A DNA stretch of 64,000 bases, from positions 610,945 to 674,944 of the forward strand of contig QAOA01008374.1 of assembly GCA_003255065.1 (NCBI GenBank), written 5' to 3'. The stretch's first letter is position 1; each line of letters opens with the position of its first letter. Shown in pieces: positions 59,097 through 64,000 of this stretch. A program made the translations under genes and the position numbers. The notes beneath the pieces are model-generated. The model searched no databases. It had not been told where the DNA came from and saw only the letters and a program-made list of their open reading frames with translations. The stretch comes from Cercis canadensis. Its lineage: Eukaryota > Streptophyta > Magnoliopsida > Fabales > Fabaceae.

Positions 59097-61269
59097 ATGA
59101 CTTCCTCTAGTGTTGGAAAGAATGGTGGTATTAGTTGTGATGTTGATGATGATTGTGAATTTGTGCAAATCCCTAGTATTGTGAGTAATACAAATACTAG
59201 TGAGAATGTTGAACCATAATCCAAAAAGGCTAGATCATTAACCTCTGATGTATGGAACTATTTTGTTAAAATTGGTATGGGTAAAGATGGCAAAGAAAAG
59301 TGTAAATGCAAAGCTTGTGGGAAAGAATACACTTGTGCAAGTAAATCAGGAACTTCTCATTTATGCCGTCATGTTCCTAAATGTCATATGATTCCTAAAT
59401 TTCATGATGTTGGGGAGATGTTAATTGATTCTGAAGGGAAGTTGAAGAGAAGAAAATTTGACTCTAATGTGAATCGTGAGTTATTGTCTGAATTGATTAT
59501 TGCACATGATGTTCCATTTAGTATTGTTGAGTGGAGGGTGTTTAGGAAATATCAAAAGTTTTTGAATGAAGATTGTAAGTTTATTTCTAGAAAAACTGCC
59601 AAACTTGATGTGCTGAAAAAATATGAAGTGGAGAAAGAAAAATTGAAACAACAATTAGCCCGAATTCCTGGTAGAGTGTGCTTGACTTCTGATGTTTGGA
59701 CTGCATGCACCAACCATGGTTATATATCTTTAACTGCTCATTATGTTGATGAGAAATGGAAGCTGAATAGTAAGATTTTAGCATTTTCTCACATGCAACC
59801 TCCACATACTGGGCATGATTTATCATTGAAGGTGCTTGAATGTTTAAAGGATTGGGGAATAGAGAGAAAAATTTTTTCCATTACTTTGGATAATGCTTCT
59901 TCAAATGACAATATGCAAAACATCTTGAAAGAACACCTATGTTTGTCAAATAGCTTGCTACTTAATGGAGAGTTTTTTCATATTAGATGTTCTGCTCATA
60001 TCTTGAACCTCATTGTTCAAGATGGTTTGAAAGTTGCTAGTGATGCATTGCACAAAATTAGACAAAGTGTGCATTATGTTAGGGCATCAGAAAGTAGGAT
60101 GAAACAATTTTTTCAGTGTGTTGAACAAGTTGGCGGGATTGATACATCAATTGGTTTGAGACCGGATGTTGTTACTAGATGGAACTCCACTTATATAATG
60201 CTTGAGAGTGCAATCAAGTATCGTCGTGCCTTTCATAGTTTGAGTTTAGTTGATAAGAAGTATAAGTGGTGTCCATCAAATGAAGAGTGGAATAGAGGGG
60301 CTTCAATGTGTGAATTCTTGAAGCCATTTTATACAATTACCAACTTGATATCTGGGTCATCTTATCCTACATCTAATTTGTATTTTGGAGAAATTTGGAG
60401 GATAGAGCTTCTTTTGACATCCAACTTGATGAATGAAGATTTGTTGATTCAAAGCATGACTCATAGAATGAAAGATAAATTTGACAAGTATTGGAAGGAA
60501 TATAGTGTAGTTCTTGCATTTGGGGCTATTCTTGATCCAACCAAAAAACTCAATTTCTTGAAGTATACTTATTCTAGACTTGATCCATATTATTATGAAG
60601 AAAAATTTGAAAAGGTTAAGAAGGATTTGTATCGAATGTTTGAAGAGTATGTCAATAAGGGTGCAACAACTTCAAAGACTTCTTTCAATGTGAGTCAACC
60701 ACCACCAAGTATTATTGGAGGAGGAAAAGGAAAAGAGAAATTGCATACACTATATTATGATGTAAGTTTGCTATTGAATCTTTTTTAAACATTTTCATTG
60801 TTTACATTTTGATTATACAATATTATTATGTAAGTTAAATATTAATTTCATCATTTGATAGGATTTTGAAGAATTTGAATGCCAACAAACCAACAATGCC
60901 GGAAAGTCTCAACTTGATATTTATTTGGAAGAGCCAAGGATCACAATCACAGGGAGTTTTGATGTTTTGGCTTATTGGAGAGACAGAACTAATAGATTTA
61001 GTGATCTTGCAAGGATGGCTTGTGATATATTGAGCATTCCAATAACTACCGTAGCATCGGAATCCGCTTTTAGTATTGGCTCTCGTGTGTTGAACAAATA
61101 TAGAAGTTCTATGCTTGACGAAACATTGCAAGCTCTTCTATGCACACGTAATTGGCTACTTGGTTTTGTAGATGATGATGATGATGATTCAACTGACATT
61201 GATGATTTATGTCTCTCTAGAGAGGAGTCAAATGTTATTATTGAGGGCAATGATGAGGAAGAAGATTAA
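59097..61269 (+). pseudogene. hAT transposase, RICESLEEPER/DAYSLEEPER type, one premature stop
   Basis: Exon 1 runs from 59097 (ATG after TTTTTTGCAG) to 60761, the intron is 60762-60861, and exon 2 is 60862-61269. Total 690 codons, with a single TAA at 59217-59219 after SENVEP, where CAA (Gln) is likely ancestral. Domains: BED zinc finger (VWNYFVKIGM, CKCKACGKEYTC, SHLCRHVPKC); RNase-H-like core with LTSDVWTA and ITLDNASSND (catalytic Asp candidates), RCSAHILNL and VTRWNST; hATC dimerisation region (ARMACDILSIPITTVASESA, FSIGSRVLNKYRSSMLDETL); Asp-rich tail. The ATG at 59277 could start a 630-aa protein that keeps the Cys pair but loses the N-terminal aromatic part of the finger. Such proteins bind terminal repeats and cut-and-paste DNA in the nucleus. 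Confidence 0.85.
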
Positions 61270-61524
61270 AGACTTTCATAATTTGAATAGTTTTTTTAAA
61301 CTTAAACAAATATAGAAGTTTTATGCTTGACGAAACATTGCAAGCTCTTTTATGCACACGTAATTGGCTACTTGGTTTTGTAGATGATGATGATGATGAT
61401 GATGATTCAACTGACATTGATGATTTATGTCTCTCTAAAGAGGAGTCAAATGTTATTATTGAGGGCAATGATGAGGAAGAAGAAGATTAAGGACTTTCAT
61501 AATTTGAATAGTTTTTTTAAACTT
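61093..61524. repeat. Tandem duplication of the transposase 3' end
   Basis: 61093-61304 (C-terminal coding plus about 35 bp of 3' UTR) is repeated at 61305-61524, with a longer GAT run and few substitutions. The copy is outside the main ORF. There is no N between, so this looks like a real duplication. Confidence 0.8.
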
Positions 61525-61688
61525 GTTATTTGGTTGTTATTTTGTTGATTTGATACTTTGATTTGCCTACTTGATTTTGTAGTTATGAATGTTATTTATG
61601 CTTAATTGTTTGATTGTTGGTTTGAGGCTTCAAGCTATGATCATTTAAACTTGGTTATTGGTTTGATAATTATTTTTTATTCAGAATT

Positions 61689-61877
61689 ATGAGAGATGCT
61701 AATGGCTCTAGAAGGTCTACAATTTGGGAATATTTTGAAAATGTTGATATAGAAGATGAGAATGGGTTACTAAGAGCTTGTACAAAATGTAAGGCTTGTG
61801 AGAAAGTTTATCATATACATTCAAAAAAATGTGGAACAAGTTATTTATGGCGTCATTTGCACAAATGTCCATCTTGA
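61689..61877 (+). CDS. Second BED-type zinc-finger ORF of the hAT element
   Basis: A 62-aa ORF, STIWEYFENVDIEDENG then CTKCKACEKVY, HIHSKKCGTSYLWRHLHKC, PS and stop. It has the aromatic Trp-x-Tyr start and Cys-Cys/His-Cys ligands of a BED finger, a DNA-binding domain typical of hAT transposases. It follows a TTTTTATTCAG acceptor at 61683 and lies 420 bp downstream of the transposase stop. A decayed counterpart is at the same place in the other element (51183-51376). It could be a separate small DNA-binding protein, an alternative exon, or the remnant of a neighbouring first exon. Confidence 0.55.
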   Translation: MRDANGSRRSTIWEYFENVDIEDENGLLRACTKCKACEKVYHIHSKKCGTSYLWRHLHKCPS

Positions 61878-62015
61878 AATACAAGAGTTTTAGAACATTA
61901 GTAATTTATTAGATTTATTTTAGTCAAGACTCAAGTATTATGATTGTTGTGCTAAATACTTTTTAATTAGTATATGGTTAATGATACATTAACAATTTAT
62001 TATTATAAGTTTATT

Positions 62016-62070
62016 TGAGTTTGTATTTTGATTAAATATGTTNTGAGTTTGTATTTTGATTAAGTATGTT
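62016..62070. repeat. 27-bp overlap duplicated across scaffold N (62043)
   Basis: TGAGTTTGTATTTTGATTAA plus seven bases occurs on both sides of the N with one mismatch. This is consistent with two contig ends placed side by side without merging the overlap. Confidence 0.75.
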
Positions 62071-62684
62071 AATATTTGATGTTTCATAATTAATATGTTC
62101 TCATATTCTCTCAAAAATAAATATGGCAAAAAAAATTAAAAAATAGATTTTGGCCCGTTATGGCCCGCAGCCCGAAGTGGGCTTGGCTGGGCTAGTAAAA
62201 TGCTGGCCCGATTAAAACCTGGCCATTTTGGCCCTGCCCGTTAAGGCCCGCGGCCCGATGTGGCCCGGCCCTAATGGGCAGGGCTGGCCCGTTAGTCAGC
62301 TCTAAAATAGATTAAACTTTATCGAGCACAAACCGATCTAAATCAATTCTCTAAATATTAGTCTGTCAAAAAAGGATCCTTATCAAACGAGCAAATCAAT
62401 CAAGCAAAACATTCGCGAAAAGTTGAAATGTTTTACTCATTCTTAAATCCATTACCCATTCAGAAAACTTAGATTGTTTAAACTTGCATCTAATTGCGAT
62501 CTTTCTGGGCTAATTTTTTAAAGATATATCTCATCACAACATTAAAATATTCGATCTTATTCTTTCACCAATATAAGAGCAAAAGATAAAGAGAGGTCAG
62601 AAACATCTTTCTCATTTATATTCAAAAATACTTGTACATGTTCAAATTCAAAGTACTACCCTACAAAAACTCACATTTAGAACA

Positions 62685-63110
62685 TTAGTTCCCCCCCTCC
62701 GTCCTAGATGAAATCTCGTCCTCGCCATCGGAAGGAGTGTCATAATCTTCCAGCGATACCTCGAGTTGAAGGGCTGCATCATCACCTCCGTCGTCTTCCT
62801 CGCCTTCACTCTCGTCGACCAGCTGACTATCCTTGATTTTCTTAAAATAAGCCATCTGGTCTCTTCTAAGGTCAGGAAATTATAGCTTCGCCTGATTGGC
62901 AGCATGATCAAACCCCTCCTTGAAAGCAGTGGCATAATTTTGTCCTATTTTCAGGTCAGTACGCTCTCTTTGCCTTTGTTTTGACTAGCGAGTACGGTCA
63001 AGCCGGCGCGCCATCTTGTTCCGTAACTTGCCTTCCCTTCCTTGCACTTCTTTGGTGAACCAGTATTGGTGAAATTGATGAAATTGGTATTTGCTCGCCT
63101 TAATCCTCAT
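62685..63110 (-). pseudogene. Gag-like retrotransposon remnant with two stops
   Basis: From ATG at 63110 the minus strand reads MRIKASKYQFHQFHQYWFTK, a basic stretch (RNKMARRLDRTR), a TAG, then KIGQNYATAFKEGFDHAANQ, AKL, a TAA, FPDLRRDQMAYFKKIKDSQL and an acidic tail ending GGN and TAA. The pattern of a GF-type helix followed by FPDL, a LVDE motif and an acidic tail is seen near the end of plant gag-like proteins. Both stops fit C-to-T changes of Gln codons. No RT or integrase is in the window. Identity is tentative. Confidence 0.4.
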
Positions 63111-64000
63111 TGGAACGATACTTTACTTATCATTATATTATTTGTGTGACCTGGTATACTTGCCGGTATAAAAATTCACATTAGTGGCAAAAGAGATTGA
63201 TGTTGTTGTGGACTAACAATGGCAATATATATAGTCCTAAAAATTCATATTTGGTACAATGCCAATAAAGTCTAAAGTTTACACAAATTACTTAATTTAT
63301 AGATTTTTCTTATATTGGCAATTATATACTCCTAAACTTAATTTGGATTCATCGTCATTAGTGGCAAAATAGATCTTAAGGACTAATATTGGCTATTATA
63401 TACTCCTAAACTTAAACTCTTCCGAATAAAATTATTTCTTATACATCGCAATACCAACTTTTAACTATTTCATGTTCATCTTTGTAAAATGGAGACTTTA
63501 TCTTACCTCACTTAATCAGTGCCAAATAGTTTCATTATGTGTAACCATGATTTTTCATTAAAAAGAAAAAAGTAATAACCACTATGTATACACTAAATTT
63601 AGCCACTTTATGGACTCCATTTGTTTTGTCATAAAACATATATAAAGGATGAACGAGAAATTTTATGTAAAGTTGAAAGCACGAAAAATATATTTTTTCC
63701 TAAACCTCAAGGTTGCCAATTCTCACTCATTAATAGAGCAGATAAAACTTTAAAATATGTATAGCTAAAGATTATTATGCATAGAATGCCTCCAAATCAG
63801 TTGGAGGCACTAGACCCATTCTAAAGGTAAAGTCAAAAGATAAGTAAAGGGAAAGGGATATCAAAGCAAAAGGTATGCAAGATTTAAAGAAGCATTGATC
63901 CACCATATTCAAATGAATGATATATTGCTACGAAACTACCATTGGTCTTGCAATTTGCATGGGGGACCTAGAAGGTACCCCTAAGCTAAAAGGGTATTAG
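63111..64000. other. Non-coding end of window
   Basis: AT-rich DNA with a loosely repeated ATTAGTGGCAAAA motif (about 63182 and 63358) and TACTCCTAAACTTAA (about 63328 and 63400). These might be part of the same retroelement as the gag-like remnant. No gene is supported. Confidence 0.35.

Larger units (their letters stand above)
57718..62304 (+). mobile_element. hAT element with near-intact transposase, copy 3
   Basis: The left end TAGAGCTGGGTTCATGGG (57718) and right end CCCGTTAGTCAGCTCTA (62304) share TAGAGCTG inverted termini. The subterminal regions are GGCCCG-rich. It is homologous throughout to 48095-51731. An 8-bp target duplication was not evident (CTTGTGGC against AAATAGAT), so one end may be rearranged. 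It contains a TC-rich leader, a CG-rich minisatellite, the transposase gene and a second BED ORF. An N with a 27-bp repeated overlap lies at 62043. Confidence 0.75.

Noticed and set aside
62648..62935. A 95-codon minus-strand frame starting MPLLSRRG
   Set aside because: It is out of frame with the acidic gag-like reading of the same bases, which makes better protein sense.

Overview
This is nuclear DNA of a eudicot plant, probably a woody perennial. It is AT-rich and intron-containing, with GT-AG splice sites, plant-specific families (early nodulin-like, CYP94, NLR, At3g05675-type) and dense DNA transposons, SINEs and LTR remnants. The species cannot be fixed from the sequence. Eight single N characters mark scaffold joins; at least four (31685, 36138, 47438, 62043) have the same sequence on both sides, so part of the apparent repetition is likely unmerged contig ends or allelic copies.

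Only two or three genes look functional. (1) A ten-exon 3-hydroxyisobutyrate dehydrogenase (valine degradation, mitochondrial) on the minus strand, 17267-25800; its exons join in frame to 351 aa and its introns carry SINEs and MITEs. (2) A single-exon KRI1-like ribosome-biogenesis protein of 653 aa on the minus strand, 32926-34887. (3) A 287-aa At3g05675-like protein at 15755-16618 that lacks the expected N-terminal BTB domain.

The rest is gene debris and mobile DNA. 0-9 kb: frameshifted early nodulin-like last exon, FTSHi2 fragment, NLR P-loop fragment, hAT and Mutator-like non-autonomous elements. 9.6-12.6 kb: a CYP94 P450 pseudogene split by foreign sequence and a roughly 2-kb LTR-like insertion. 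25.9-32.3 kb: two long-terminal-inverted-repeat elements. 35-40 kb: PIF/Harbinger transposase remnant. 40.9-43.8 kb: the last two exons of proteasome subunit alpha-2 (PAB) plus an orphan leader. 43.8-51.7 kb: nested and duplicated hAT material with a decayed transposase. 53.4-54.8 kb: solo LTR. 55.3-55.9 kb: Ca2+-ATPase fragment. 57.7-62.3 kb: a nearly intact hAT element with one premature stop, a duplicated C-terminal segment and a second BED-finger ORF. 62.7-63.1 kb: gag-like remnant.

The genes do not form a pathway or cluster. I saw no clearly new biological system. The most unusual objects are the hAT family with a second BED-finger ORF and a CG-rich minisatellite, the MITEs seated in TA microsatellites, and the 4.6-kb inverted-repeat element.
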